DNA from: Doryteuthis pealeii
Taxonomy: Eukaryota > Mollusca > Cephalopoda > Myopsida > Loliginidae
Length of the DNA: 64,000 nucleotides
Direction: 5' to 3'
Assembly: GCA_023376005.1 (NCBI GenBank)
Contig: CM042138.1
Coordinates: 92,892,391 to 92,956,390, forward strand
Positions 9,728 through 19,700 of this stretch are shown in pieces. Positions within the stretch are counted from its first letter, which is position 1, and the number at the start of each line of letters is the position of its first letter. The notes beneath the pieces are model-generated. The model searched no databases. It had not been told where the DNA came from and saw nothing but the letters and a program-made list of their open reading frames with translations. The position numbers and the translations under genes were made by a program.

Positions 9728-10480
9728 TCTATGGGAGAATGAATACTTACTTTTCTGACACAGTTTTCACCCTTATTGACATAAACTGTGAGATATTCTG
9801 TACTATGCATAAGATGAGAAATAAGATATGTATGTAACACTTGGTGTATTTATTAAAAAGACTGCATTCATTAAGAATTCTTAAACCGATATTTCAACCC
9901 GAAGTACACAATTTGAAGATACATCTACTTTCAAAATTCCGATGATTAATAAGAATTAAATAAATAAGCCGAAAGGAAGAGTTTAATATCATCTATCCTA
10001 TTTGGTAGATTCAAATGTTTAGCTCCAGTGAAATTATAATAATTATCGCTAATTGTCTGTTTACGGTTATTAAATCCCAGTTGAATTTCAGAAACCGTTT
10101 TGCTAATCAAATTATTTTGATAGAATTTAGTGAAAATCTAAGGTAAACATTCTTTGAACTGTAACATATAAGAAGGGGGTGAAATTTTGTTTACAAACCT
10201 AACATCGGGGTTCATTGCATGTATCTTTTCGGTTTGATGATTGGAAGATCACAAATTAGATGTTTGCAGCCTGGCACTGAATAGAGGTTCATTAAATAAA
10301 TTCCTGATTTTGGTGTCACGTTTTAGGAATTGAAAGGGTTTTTTTTTTTCATGAAAAGATGAGAAAGTTTGTTTATATTGGGATTAAATCTGAATACCAG
10401 AGTGATTCGGGAATTCTAAAAAGTCTTATGTGTACGAAGCATGCACTTAATTTGAAATCACCAGCACCATCAGAACGCAC
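9728..10480. other. AT-rich DNA, no feature recognised
   Basis: No repeat end or coding frame supported. Confidence 0.5.
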
Positions 10481-10482
10481 CC

Positions 10483-10485
<3 letters not shown>

Positions 10486-10519
<34 letters not shown>

Positions 10520-10550
10520 TATATATATATATATAATATATAATATATAT
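10486..10550. repeat. (CA)n followed by TA-rich microsatellite
   Basis: About 13 CA units, then TA runs with AATA breaks. Confidence 0.95.
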
Positions 10551-10784
10551 TGAAGGTGTGTAATAAAAGTATCGAGAGTTTTTTTTTTTACTTTCTGACC
10601 TACCTTGTATTCTGAAAGAATAACGTTCCATTCATCAATATTTTTCAGAATACATGGTGTGTCAAAAAAGTACCAAGTTTAAAGCTGTATTTACCAAGAT
10701 AGAAATGAAGAATGAATGAAACTTTTCTTCGGATTACAAGGTATTTCAAATGTACAAAAAATTTCGCTACTATTCTGACACCCC

Positions 10785-10789
<5 letters not shown>
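10551..10789 (+). mobile_element. TA-flanked MITE, mariner/Tc1-type
   Basis: Begins GGTGTGTAATAAAAGTATCG and ends with the inverted form TGTACAAAAAATTTCG...TGACACC. Near-identical elements lie at 19459-19700, 26883-27075 and 43147-43390. The terminal inverted repeat is about 55 bp, with internal TTTTTGACACACCTTGT repeats, and the TA flanks fit TA target duplication. There is no transposase inside. Confidence 0.7.

Positions 10790-10859
<70 letters not shown>
10790..10859. repeat. (TA)n(TG)n microsatellite
   Basis: About 26 TA then 8 TG units. A MITE abuts on the left and a P-type end on the right. Confidence 0.96.
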
Positions 10860-10860
10860 T

Positions 10861-10974
10861 AAAGGAAAAGGCTTGAATATCAGTCATATTAACTGTTATA
10901 GATCCATTTTCACCCGTATTAAATGGGCTTCTTCAGACTACAACTTTATTGAAATGGAATTGGAAATGCTCTGG

Positions 10975-10978
<4 letters not shown>
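10861..10978 (-). mobile_element. Penelope-like element terminus with hammerhead-like core
   Basis: On the minus strand, CTGAAGA (10936-10930) is followed by a stem with CC/GG pairs, GAAAATGGATC, then CTATAAC, which can pair with GTTGTAG before the core. The pairing next to the core is imperfect (a T bulge), so this is a degenerate hammerhead spanning 10895-10944. The 3-prime side runs through (CA)n into (TA)n. Confidence 0.5.
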
Positions 10979-11024
<46 letters not shown>

Positions 11025-11040
11025 TATTTATTTATTTAAT
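10979..11040. repeat. (TA)n with (TTTA)n tail
   Basis: TA run to about 11021, then TTTA units. It separates two P-type ends that point the same way. Confidence 0.95.
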
Positions 11041-11125
11041 TTGTGAGTTTTTAAAGATCAATGTTTATTATAAACAGCTATCCAGGTTTCTTGCTAGGTC
11101 GCAATCATCAGGTTGTTAAATTAGA
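11041..11125 (-). mobile_element. Penelope-like element 3-prime terminus carrying a hammerhead
   Basis: The minus-strand end runs from the ribozyme (11117-11073) through AATAAACATTGATC to the TTTA/TA tract. It lies 178 bp from the similar end at 10861-10978, in the same orientation, giving a second unit-TA-unit-TA arrangement. Confidence 0.55.
11073..11117 (-). ncRNA. hammerhead ribozyme motif
   Basis: On the minus strand: stem I AACAAC (11117-11112), full core CTGATGA (11111-11105), stem II TTGC/GCAA with a 6-nt loop, core GAAA (11090-11087), short stem III with CC/GG and the A-T closing pair, cleavage base A at 11079, and stem I 3-prime strand GCTGTT (11078-11073). Stem I pairs at five of six positions. 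All invariant core bases are present. The 10.1-11.1 pair is T-A, not the usual purine-pyrimidine, which lowers confidence in activity. Confidence 0.6.
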
Positions 11126-11455
11126 GCCCATGGTGTTTATTGAAGATCTTTTCTTAATGTCACATTCTGGACCGCAAATAACGTCGGTTGCTTTCGCGGA
11201 CGCTAGTGCGCTTCGGATTTATTAAAAATTTAATTTTTTCAAAAATTGCATTTTTTTTTTTGTAAAAATGCCAACGAAGTTAAAAATAGAAAAAATTTTC
11301 CTTTGAAAAAATTTGTCAGTTTTTTATATTCAAGACTTATTTAGGCAGGTGGTCCCGTGTATGGGGTATTGGAATTTTTGAATGTGCTAGTTTAAAACTA
11401 TCTCATTTAATTCTCATTTTTGGGTAAACTTTTGATATTTTCTATTAACCAGAAC
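11126..11455. other. no feature recognised
   Basis: AT-rich apart from a short GC-richer patch near 11180-11215. Nothing identifiable. Confidence 0.4.
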
Positions 11456-11459
11456 CCTG

Positions 11460-11575
11460 TCCTCAGACATTACAGGTCACCACACACGATCGACAGAAGG
11501 TTCCATTGGAGGGATCTCACCCCTCGGTAGAGGTGCGGTCGGCATATTTTACCGCCCCTGCTGAATTGACTTAGT
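11460..11575 (+). mobile_element. family A 3-prime end fragment
   Basis: GGTTCCATTGGAGGGATCTC, AGAGGTGCGGTCGGCAT and CCTGCTGAATTG match the last 110 bp of family A. Confidence 0.65.
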
Positions 11576-11689
11576 GTTAAAAGAAAATCTGTGAGTAGTT
11601 GATATATCAAGTCTTTTTATTGGTTGTATCTGATGTGTTCTATGTAAATAGTGAGAGCTTTGTTAGAAGAATATTAATACGTTCCCGTA

Positions 11690-11895
11690 GTGGTCTATTC
11701 TCGGTATCGACCGGACAGCGAGGGAGTCTATCCCCTTGGATAACGCTAAACTAGGGAGATTAATTGCTGAGATGAAGCGCCAAACCTACCGTCAGATTAC
11801 GCAATCTGTGCTACTCATACGCTGAGTGGGCGGGGAATGGTATCGAACTCAGAACCTTGAGATTCTAAGGCGGGTGCTCTACTGAGAGAGCTAAA
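11690..11895 (-). mobile_element. tRNA-derived SINE, family S3
   Basis: The minus strand starts TTTAGCTCTCTCAGTAGAGC, then GGTTCTGAGTTCGATACC as box B. The tail GGATAGACTCCCTCG is shared with 25190-25210 and 17960-17980. The 5-prime part resembles a tRNA of the TAGCTCAG type but the stems are broken. Confidence 0.8.
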
Positions 11896-11999
11896 CCAGA
11901 AGAATATTAATCAGCCAGAAATGCCGGGTTCAATGGGTTAATCAGCAACCATGGTTCAATCTGACCGGAAATTCCGGGACTACGAGGTTAATATCCTGG

Positions 12000-12265
12000 T
12001 CTGCAAATACCATCTTCCGATTATTGATCGGGCTATTACAGAAAGGTTAATATTGCTACGGGAATGTTGCTTTCTTTTAAGTCTCATGTGTCAGTCATTC
12101 TCTATCGCAATGACATCAAGTTAGAAACTCTCTTCACCATTGGGCCTTGTCAATCAGCTCTGACCTGTAGTTAAATACAGCAGAGTCTATTTTTACTTCT
12201 CAGAAGAATTTCTATTCCGATGTCAAATCACTAAGATAAGGCAAACATCTAATACAAGCACACAC
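12000..12265. other. no feature recognised
   Basis: Unique-looking sequence without supported features. Confidence 0.4.
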
Positions 12266-12267
12266 AT

Positions 12268-12303
<36 letters not shown>
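12266..12303. repeat. (TA)n microsatellite
   Basis: TA run abutting the 3-prime side of a minus-strand P-type end. Confidence 0.95.
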
Positions 12304-12306
<3 letters not shown>

Positions 12307-12450
12307 GAAAGAGGGTTGGAATGAATCCGACAGAATGTGGTAGAGATATGAGGAACACAAGAACAAAACTCAGACAAACATATGTAGGATATATTTCGCT
12401 AGAGAATTGTGCCCGGCATCATCAGTCGCTTTATTGAATTATCAAGGTAT
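12304..12450 (-). mobile_element. Penelope-like element 3-prime terminus
   Basis: On the minus strand GCGACTGATGATGCCGGGCA, then AATTCTCTAGCGAAATATAT. CTGATGA and GAAA flank a GCC...GC stem, the usual P-family layout. An extra T follows CTGATGA, so the hammerhead core is not canonical. Downstream sequence runs to the (TA)n. Confidence 0.6.
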
Positions 12451-12509
12451 CATACAAGTGGGAAGTGAACGGGAGGGGATGGATAGGAGAAGAAGTCAAG
12501 TGGTGGTGA

Positions 12510-12583
<74 letters not shown>
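12510..12583. repeat. (TA)n microsatellite
   Basis: About 37 TA units. No P-type end was recognised on either side. Confidence 0.97.
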
Positions 12584-12587
<4 letters not shown>

Positions 12588-12841
12588 TAAAAACTTTAAT
12601 AGCATATTAGCAGAAACTTTCTTTGCACAAACAAATAATATCAATTATAAAATTTAAAATTTAAAGAGGATTTTTCAGAATGTTTATATTTGATCTTGAA
12701 CAAAAAGAAAACTATTGCGACATATCAACACCGCATCTGTCATTCAACTTTTAAAACAATGACCCACTGTTTATTAACTGCGTATCAGTTTTTAACGGTC
12801 ATAACTACATCATTAACTCTTGCTGTTAGCTGTAATTAATC

Positions 12842-12916
12842 AATATCTTGATTAATTCAGTGGATCTAACCCGAAGATCCTTATGGTGAAACTCGAGTAT
12901 GTTATTTCCGTACACG

Positions 12917-12959
<43 letters not shown>

Positions 12960-13050
12960 CATAAAGGTACACGGTAATAACCTACTCGAGTTTCACCTTA
13001 AGGATCTTCAGGGTTAAATCCACGGGATTCGCAAGATATTGATTAATTGC
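12842..13050. mobile_element. two convergent Penelope-like termini around (TA)n
   Basis: Left arm (about 12842-12918, plus) and right arm (about 12958-13050, minus) form an inverted repeat of roughly 75 bp around the TA tract 12919-12957. Shared blocks are GATCCTTA, GGTGAAACTCGAGT and TTTCCGTACA / TTACCGTGTA. Both arms point their 3-prime side at the TA tract. The left arm has lost a core base (CCGAAGA); the right arm keeps a complete hammerhead core. Confidence 0.7.
12978..13016 (-). ncRNA. hammerhead ribozyme motif
   Basis: On the minus strand: stem I TAACC (13016-13012), core CTGAAGA (13011-13005), stem II with CC/GG and a TTAA loop after a T-T mismatch, core GAAA (12994-12991), stem III palindrome ACTCGAGT (12991-12984), cleavage base A at 12983, stem I 3-prime strand GGTTA (12982-12978). 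Stem I pairs fully. Stem II is short and has a mismatch next to the core, so catalytic strength is doubtful. Confidence 0.6.
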
Positions 13051-13105
13051 AATCGATTTCACGTGTGTATTTTTTTGCGATAAACGGTTGATTATAGGTC
13101 CGCGG

Positions 13106-13346
13106 TATTTTCAAAACCGAATTCAAAACAAAATAAAACGGAAAAGATCTTATTTATAAAACAAAACAATAAACCTAAATTTAATTTAATGGGAAGTAAA
13201 TAACGGAAAAAGTTATGTGAAGGGGATTTTATGGTTTCTGACAATAATTTATTTACTTCCCATTAAATTAAATTTAGGTTTATTGTTTTGTTTTATAAAT
13301 AAGATCTTTTCCGTTTTATTTTGTTTTGAATTCGGTTTTGAAAATA
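13106..13346. repeat. long near-perfect palindrome, 98-bp arms
   Basis: 13106-13203 and 13249-13346 are reverse complements with no mismatch that I can find, around a 45-bp spacer. The arms include AAAACCGAATTCAAAACAAA and GATCTTATTTATAAAACAAA. No recognisable terminal repeat or gene is inside. Confidence 0.93.
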
Positions 13347-13380
13347 ATAATCTTACATTAGATCCAAATTGCTTAACATT

Positions 13381-13692
13381 ATCTAAAATAATAACAAATT
13401 CCGCCCATAACCTTTTTTACTTTATATATAAAAACAAAACACAATAAATATTTAATCATTTATTAAATACAGAACTTAAAAAATAATAATTAAAAATTAA
13501 AATAAATTAATCGTAAATAAAAATATAAAAAATTCCTTTTCTAAAATAATAACATATTCCGCCCATAACTTTTTTTTTTTACTTTATATATAAAAACAAA
13601 ATACAGTAAATATCTAATCATTTATGAAATACAAAACTTAAAAATAAAAATTTTAAAAATAAAAATAATTAATTGTAAAAAATTGCTTTACT
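13381..13692 (+). repeat. tandem duplication, about 155-bp unit, 2 copies
   Basis: CTAAAATAATAAC, ATTCCGCCCATAAC and ACTTTATATATAAAAACAAA occur in both units (13381-13539 and 13540-13692), which differ by substitutions and small indels. Confidence 0.8.
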
Positions 13693-13964
13693 AAAAATCT
13701 TTTGAATTCCAACCGTCACATTTCTTAATACCCATCCCCTTCCGTTTTAATTGTTTCGTCTTGTTGCCAACATCTCAAAAATCCGCTACATTTGGATGAC
13801 AAAAGGTATACATAGAGACATGACCGACATATATATGGCGCGAATGCCTACATTGGTGAATATTGTAACGACTTTCGTTCTTTTTTTTTTTTTTGCAGTA
13901 TTAAGGTTTTTGTTTGTTTACTGATTTGACATTCCTCTCCGACCCAAACAACTAAGGGAGTGAA

Positions 13965-14116
13965 TGAGCTCTGATGATGATTTTTTGTAAATCGAAATAT
14001 TGATCAGTATCAGCTATGATTATATTATTAAATTGTTTTCTTCTTTAACAGCATTGTGTGATGTTTTCATTCCACCTTTTCATACTCATATTGTCGGATT
14101 CATTTCCTTTCTTTTA

Positions 14117-14117
<1 letters not shown>
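13965..14117 (+). mobile_element. Penelope-like element 3-prime terminus
   Basis: GAGCTCTGATGATGATTTTT then GTAAATCGAAATATTGATCA gives an intact CTGATGA and GAAA around a GATTT/AAATC stem, with one extra T. It runs through CTTTAACAGCATTGTGTG to the (TA)n at 14118. Related to 5963-6130 and 32325-32450. Confidence 0.65.
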
Positions 14118-14210
<93 letters not shown>

Positions 14211-14232
14211 CATACATACATACATACATACG
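14118..14232. repeat. (TA)n(CATA)n microsatellite
   Basis: About 44 TA units then seven CATA units. The overlapping Y/I-rich open frames on both strands are repeat artefacts. Confidence 0.97.
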
Positions 14233-14320
14233 AATGAATGAATAAACGGATACCTTGATACAGATATAAATCTATTTCGGCATTTATTTGCCTCCTCATT
14301 CCGATACGAAACCTTCACAC
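14233..14320 (-). mobile_element. decayed Penelope-like terminus facing (TA)n
   Basis: The minus strand reads AATGAGGAGGCAAATAAATG then CCGAAATAGATT. GGC/GCC forms a stem before GAAA, but the first core segment is mutated. A related piece in plus orientation lies at 14415-14455 (ATGCCGAAATTAATG). Confidence 0.4.
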
Positions 14321-14459
14321 CTGGTCTTCTTTTTATTATTTTACCGTGTTACTGATTTTTTTTAAATTCCTAATTCAGCGTTTGTTATATGCACCAGCTG
14401 ACGGGCAAGCGTATATTGAGGAGACAAAGAAATGCCGAAATTAATGTATATCTGTTAGC

Positions 14460-15740
14460 TTAGCTTTAGATAATCAATTTAATTAATTTTAATTCGTTTT
14501 TAAAATAAAATGAGAGAACAAATTGGCAGTGCCTTTTTTATACTCTTATTTTTGGTCAATTCACTCAAATATATTGCAAACATGCCCACTTTTTTATGTA
14601 TTTACGAACTAAAAAGCATATTATTTAGGATTTTAAGGGTTATAACAAGTTGTTCTTAGAAATCAATATCTCAAAAAGATACACTCATTGCAGAAGTATT
14701 TATAACTTTTAAATAAAATGTCTTTTTCTTTTTGGTCTAAACCCGCAGAGAAAAAAGACGATCTAAAAATTCTTGTGAATTTGTTTACAAAAAAGAAAAG
14801 ACTGAGAGAAAATGTCACGCGACCTATCTTTGTATGCGAGGCCGTTGTTGATAAAGAAACAATTATCAAAAATCTGGGAATTATCAGATTTTAATAAAAT
14901 ATTTTGTGTTGACTTATTAATCAACGAATTCTCATCTTTTTTTTTTCAAATTAGTGAATCGTTTCAATGAAACTGATTCAATGGAAATAAATCGAACTTC
15001 TTTAAAATAAATATGACCATTTCTACCACCATAGCAAAATCAATTTATATACCTAATTGATAGATAAATTTCATTTAAAATACGAATCGCTTAATTTTAA
15101 GTTTCAAATTTCATATTTTTACATTCTAAAAATAAATCTTTATTTAAGAAGGAATCTACTTTAGTATTGTTATCTAATAATCCTTGGAAAAAAACTCAAT
15201 TGAAATTTTAAACAGAACTTATTTTTAAAAAACAACGGAGTAAAAATAAAATCACGAATTTTTTTTTTACATTTGATTTTTCGATTTTCAGTACTTACTT
15301 TGTACCAGAATCACTCCTTTAATTTTTTTTCCTCTATTCACATTTTCGGTCATTTTTCTTTTTCTTTATATCGTAATTAGTTTCACAATTATATAAGTCC
15401 ACCGATATTTTGCGCCCCCAAAATAAGGGGGAGGGTCAAAATTAAGTGACATGAAAAAATCAGAAAGTTTTTAAATAAAATAACTGATGCATTATAAAAT
15501 CCATTTATTGCTAAATCAACATCTTCCATCTCTATCTCTGTCTGTATCCTTGTCTGTCTTTTAGTCACATCAGTGGGGTTCTGAATATGCGGTTTGCCTC
15601 CTCTTAAGAGATAACAAAGGAATATTCGAGTCATTACATGAACAAATAAGCTGCAGTGAGGCTCCTGTTCTGAAGATCTGAGGGGTGATGTCTTGCCAAA
15701 AATCTCCGGATATAAAAATATATCCTATTGTAAGGTTCAA
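14460..15740. other. AT-rich DNA, no feature recognised
   Basis: About 1.3 kb with many A and T runs and no repeat end, tRNA box or convincing coding frame. Confidence 0.5.
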
Positions 15741-15744
15741 GGTT

Positions 15745-15758
15745 ATATATAATATATA

Positions 15759-15797
<39 letters not shown>
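15745..15797. repeat. (TA)n microsatellite, interrupted
   Basis: TA run with two AATA breaks. Confidence 0.95.
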
Positions 15798-15799
<2 letters not shown>

Positions 15800-16051
15800 A
15801 GATTTCATAATTTGCTTGAAGCATTGTGTATGTATTGGTTAGGAGGTTGGTTTAGAAGTCTATCACAATGCAGTTTGGAATAAATTAAAAAATAATAATA
15901 CGGTAACAATGGTATTGTGTGTTGACCTGTATTTTTTATTTATTATTAGATTATATAAAAAATACAGGTCAACACACAACACCATTGTTACCGTATTATC
16001 ATTTTTTTATTAATTCCAAACTGTATTGTGATAGCCTTCTAAATCAACCTC

Positions 16052-16055
<4 letters not shown>
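15798..16055. mobile_element. inverted pair of Penelope-like 3-prime ends
   Basis: Arms of about 85 bp (15856-15940 and 15960-16050) are reverse complements sharing ACAATGCAGTTTGGAATAAA, ACGGTAACAATGG and GTGTTGACCTGTATTTT. The same sequence forms the distal 3-prime end of the GIY-YIG element at 59031-59170. Each arm faces outward to a (TA)n tract, at 15745 and at 16056. Confidence 0.75.

Positions 16056-16107
<52 letters not shown>
16056..16107. repeat. (TA)n microsatellite
   Basis: Pure TA, about 26 units. Confidence 0.97.
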
Positions 16108-16110
<3 letters not shown>

Positions 16111-17005
16111 CTGGTTGAAACAAATAACGACACGAGTTTGAAACATACATAACGGACTTTAATAAAAGCACATGGAGACATTTATCACATATGCAAGAAA
16201 TACGTGTAAGGCACAAGGTACAATAAGAACATAAACAATAGTTATCTACATGTACATATAAAAGATATAGATAGACTTATGGATAGTCCATAAGGTTAAA
16301 GTCACTTACTGACTTAGCCCGTACGTGGGGGATAGAGGCCCCCACAAGGATGGGGTGTAGACACAAATGTCTAACCCATGTTGTCCAGTCCAAGAAGAAG
16401 GAGAAAAGAGAGAGATCTTGAATCTGGCGCTTCCTGCTTAAATACAGAAAAAGGCCTGGTGGTGAGAATAAGAAACGAGAGGGAAGATAACTCTTCCAGA
16501 TCCAAGGGAAGACAATCCAACACTGTCATTCCTTTCAGGAAATACCATTTTTCTGTTTTACCATCTATTAAAATCTTCCGACTTCCTTTTCTGGTTTAGC
16601 TATCCTTTTGATAATACTATTTTCACACATTCATGTAGATGCACACATATATGCTACACCTATACTCTCACACACTGACCCCCCCAATATGAACGTACAC
16701 ACACGTCTATACACATATTTACTCATATAAATACACTCATACCTACATGCATATACATTATTGCATATAAATATGTGCACTTGGTGAGAGACGTTTTTTT
16801 TATAGTGTCACGTTGTTAAAATAAGTCATGTAGAAGAGTGCCGATTAAGCAAACTGAAGTAGGAATTCGAGTTCGATACCTGCTAGAGGCTGTTATTGTT
16901 AGACATGGGCAATCTGCGTATGAGTTGAATGAAATAGGTTTCTTGTAAAATGCTTTGTGCTGATTGGTTGATAAATGTCACGTGATAAAAGATAAAATAA
17001 TAGAC
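16108..17005. other. no gene recognised
   Basis: Contains a small hairpin GGGGGATAGAGGCCCCC near 16327 and a CA-rich patch at 16640-16760. No coding frame or repeat family can be supported. Confidence 0.4.
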
Positions 17006-17007
17006 GG

Positions 17008-17300
17008 AAAGATCATTTAAATAATGGGAAAATGTTATCCTTTTTATGATTTTACTTTTCTTTTCTCTTTTGAAATTTTTATTCATTTTTTATTTATTTT
17101 TTAATTTTTGCTCCGATCCAATTTAAGTTCACATTCGACATTTAGACAGTTGGTTTTTCGGAAAGGAAAGAGAACATTACTTCTACCTCACATCCAATTA
17201 CTGTCATCTAGATCATCTAAATAATGGGAAATGTTATCCTTTTAAATATTTTACTTTCTTTTTCATCTTTCTTATTTTTATTCATTTTTTCATTCATCTA
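17008..17300 (+). repeat. direct repeat pair, about 90 bp, 200 bp apart
   Basis: GATCATxTAAATAATGGGAA, ATGTTATCCTTTT and TTTTTATTCATTTTTT occur at 17008-17095 and again at 17207-17300. Confidence 0.75.
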
Positions 17301-17315
17301 CATGCACTTGAATAC

Positions 17316-17872
17316 AGCGTGTCCCCAAAAAATTTGACGCCATTTTAAATGCAATTATTTTCAAAAGTACTAAGTCTAACTCAATAACATTGAACTAGAT
17401 GGTGAATATCATAAGTTTATTCCGGGACTAATTTCATAAGTGTACTATATGTGTATCGCCTGTGACACGACATACGTCAAGTTGGTAGTTAAGCTCTGGT
17501 CAAACACGCTGAAGCATATCTCCGGTAACATTATTTAAGGCGGGAGTGAGTCTCGGCTTGAGTTCATCAATGCGAACAGGAGGAGGTATGGAGCTTAGAC
17601 CAGTCCATTTAAATATCTCCATAAAAAGAAGTCATACTGGAACATGTCCGGTGACCACGGCGGCCATATAATCAGAAAACTGTTTTCACCTCCATCAGGC
17701 CCGATCCATCTCTCTGGTAGACTCCTATTGAGATAAGCAAGACAAAAATAAATCAGTAAATATTGAATCTTGATCTGTTTGTACACATTCTGTGAAAAGT
17801 TCAGGTTATTTAATCAAGAATTGTCAAAACTATTAATTGAAAATGAAGTAAAATTTTTTGGGGGGCAACATG
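17316..17872 (-). pseudogene. mariner/Tc1-like transposase remnant with terminal repeats
   Basis: On the minus strand the frame LPERWIGPDGGENSFLIIWP...PWSPD...YDFFLW is the end of a DD(E/D) transposase catalytic domain, including the last acidic block (SPD..xxDFFLW). After a frameshift it continues PPPVRIDELKPRLTPALNN, GDMLQRV, a TGA in place of W, and QLDVCRVTGDTHI then stop. The ends GTGTCCCCAAAAAATTTGAC (17320) and, inverted, TTGCCCCCCAAAAAATTTT (17850) look like its terminal inverted repeats. The element is internally deleted, to about 0.56 kb, and dead. Confidence 0.75.
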
Positions 17873-17875
<3 letters not shown>

Positions 17876-17921
<46 letters not shown>

Positions 17922-17996
17922 AAAGTAAAGTCGTCGGGTCGGCTTAATGTCGGTAAGATCCATAAAGCGAGGGAGTCTATCCACTTTTCAATAGCG

Positions 17997-18027
<31 letters not shown>
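17876..18027 (-). mobile_element. SINE S3 tail between two (TA)n tracts
   Basis: TA tracts at 17876-17917 and 17998-18027 bracket 80 bp whose minus strand contains GGATAGACTCCCTCG and GACTTTACTTTACTT, the S3 3-prime tail also seen at 25190-25250. Confidence 0.7.
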
Positions 18028-18032
<5 letters not shown>

Positions 18033-18405
18033 GTATTAGTAACCTTGGTTTTTTTTTTATCGTGGTTTGAGAAAATAATTTAAAAAATAAACGAACCAAA
18101 AGAAAAACAGTTTCTAAGGAAATTCGTCAATCTTATTGTTATTTTTAACCCTTTAAAACTCTAACAATAAAAATTAATAGATAAATTAAAGAATCAAAAG
18201 TCATTTTATTCGAATGAAAATCTTAGTTTAATTTATACAAATATGTAACCGTACTTACGACGTAAACTGATTTTCATGATACTGTTATTTACGATTAAAA
18301 TATTTTTTTAATAATGTAACCGTAAAGCGTACATTTTGATTTTCTACAATTTTTATGCATTACAAAAATTAAAATTAAAATGAGTGTACTGTACAATTTA
18401 AGAAT
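18028..18405. other. AT-rich DNA, no feature recognised
   Basis: Nothing supported. Confidence 0.5.
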
Positions 18406-18409
18406 ATGG

Positions 18410-18960
18410 ACAAACTCGCTGTAAAAAATAATTTAATATATAAAAACACATACAAATTACATATTCAGAAAGACTAAGAGATTCCGAGCTGCCTTATTCG
18501 TATTATTGCCTATTTATCGGCTATACGTAGTATTTTTTTAAAACTCGCTGTAAAAAATAATTTAATATATAAAAACACATACATATTACATATTCAGAAA
18601 GACTATTTCATCTTATTTCAAAATATATAAATATTTTAAAGATTAGATCCTAAATAGGTAAGAGATTCCGATCTGACTGGTATAGACTGCACTGCTTGTA
18701 TCGCAATAATAATAGGCAGCGTGGCTATCCGGAGCCATTTTTTAATTTTTTAACTCGCTGTAAAAAATGATTCAATTGATAAAAACTCACACAAATTACA
18801 TATTTTGAAAGAGTATTTTCTCATCTTTCTAACGATATAAAAATAATTAAAGATTGGACCATAAATAGGCCATAAATTCGGAGCTGAACGGCTTAGACTG
18901 CAAAATTAATTCATTAAAATCAAAACTTCGCTGCTGTTATCGCTTTAACAATAAGCAGGC
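18410..18960 (+). repeat. degenerate tandem repeat, 3 units
   Basis: AACTCGCTGTAAAAAATAAT, AAAACACATACAAATTACAT and TTCAGAAAGACTA begin units at about 18410, 18541 and 18755. Spacing is 130-215 bp because internal parts were lost. Confidence 0.75.
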
Positions 18961-19194
18961 AGAGACAATATTTTATTATCAGGAGGGGCTGATATACGGA
19001 TAGTTCCACAAATTGGGTGATTTTGGATTAATTAATCGATTAAATCCCTTAATCAGTAAAAATCAATAACCAAATTTGGATTTTTTCTTAGTTAGAACGA
19101 TATCAATGTGTATGCAAGATTTTGAATCTGAGTGACCTCCCGTTTTTTTTGTTATACATCGACACGTACATACCAAAATCTCTGTTTTATATAT

Positions 19195-19195
19195 T

Positions 19196-19250
<55 letters not shown>
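19195..19250. repeat. (TA)n microsatellite
   Basis: About 27 TA units. Confidence 0.97.
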
Positions 19251-19252
<2 letters not shown>

Positions 19253-19413
19253 GTTGTTATGGGTCCAACGGGAGAAAATCAAATATTTTATAAAAAAAAG
19301 AAGGTCCGCAAAATTTATTATGTTTTCTTTTTTTAAAGAATTTATAATTATTTTACATTTGCGACACGCTTTTCAGATCTTCTGATATCTTCTAAATCAG
19401 CGTTTTTTATTAA

Positions 19414-19416
<3 letters not shown>
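19251..19416 (-). mobile_element. Penelope-like element 3-prime terminus
   Basis: The minus strand reads TTAGAAGATATCAGAAGATC, TGAAAAGCGTGTCGCAAATG, TGCGGACCTTCTTTTTTT and TTTTCTCCCGTTGGACCC, ending at the (TA)n. It is the same family as 28380-28542, which is better preserved. Confidence 0.65.

Positions 19417-19458
<42 letters not shown>
19417..19458. repeat. (TA)n microsatellite
   Basis: TA run between a P-type element and a MITE. Confidence 0.96.
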
Positions 19459-19464
<6 letters not shown>

Positions 19465-19700
19465 GTGTAATAAAAGTATCGAGATTTTTTGTACTTTTTG
19501 ACACACCTTGTATTCTGAAAGAGAAATAACGTTCAATTCATTAATTTTTGTCAGAATCCAAGTTGTGTCAATAAATTACCAAGTTTAAAGCTGTATTTAC
19601 CAAGATAGAAATGACGATTGAAAGGAAGGTTTTTTTTTTCAGAATACAAGGTGTGACAAAAAGTACAAAAATCTCGATACATTTTTGACACACAATGTAT
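19459..19700 (+). mobile_element. TA-flanked MITE, mariner/Tc1-type
   Basis: Starts AAGGTGTGTAATAAAAGTAT and ends AAAAATCTCGATACATTTTT GACACAC. Same family as 10551-10789, with internal ATTACCAAGTTTAAAGCTGT and CCAAGATAGAAATGA. Confidence 0.78.

Noticed and set aside
10895..10944. Fully functional hammerhead at this site
   Set aside because: Core segments are present but pairing next to the core is broken; kept only as a degenerate motif.
14000..14318. Overlapping open frames with long [10 protein letters not shown] runs, as at many (TA)n sites
   Set aside because: They are translations of TA microsatellites and have no stop codons for trivial reasons.
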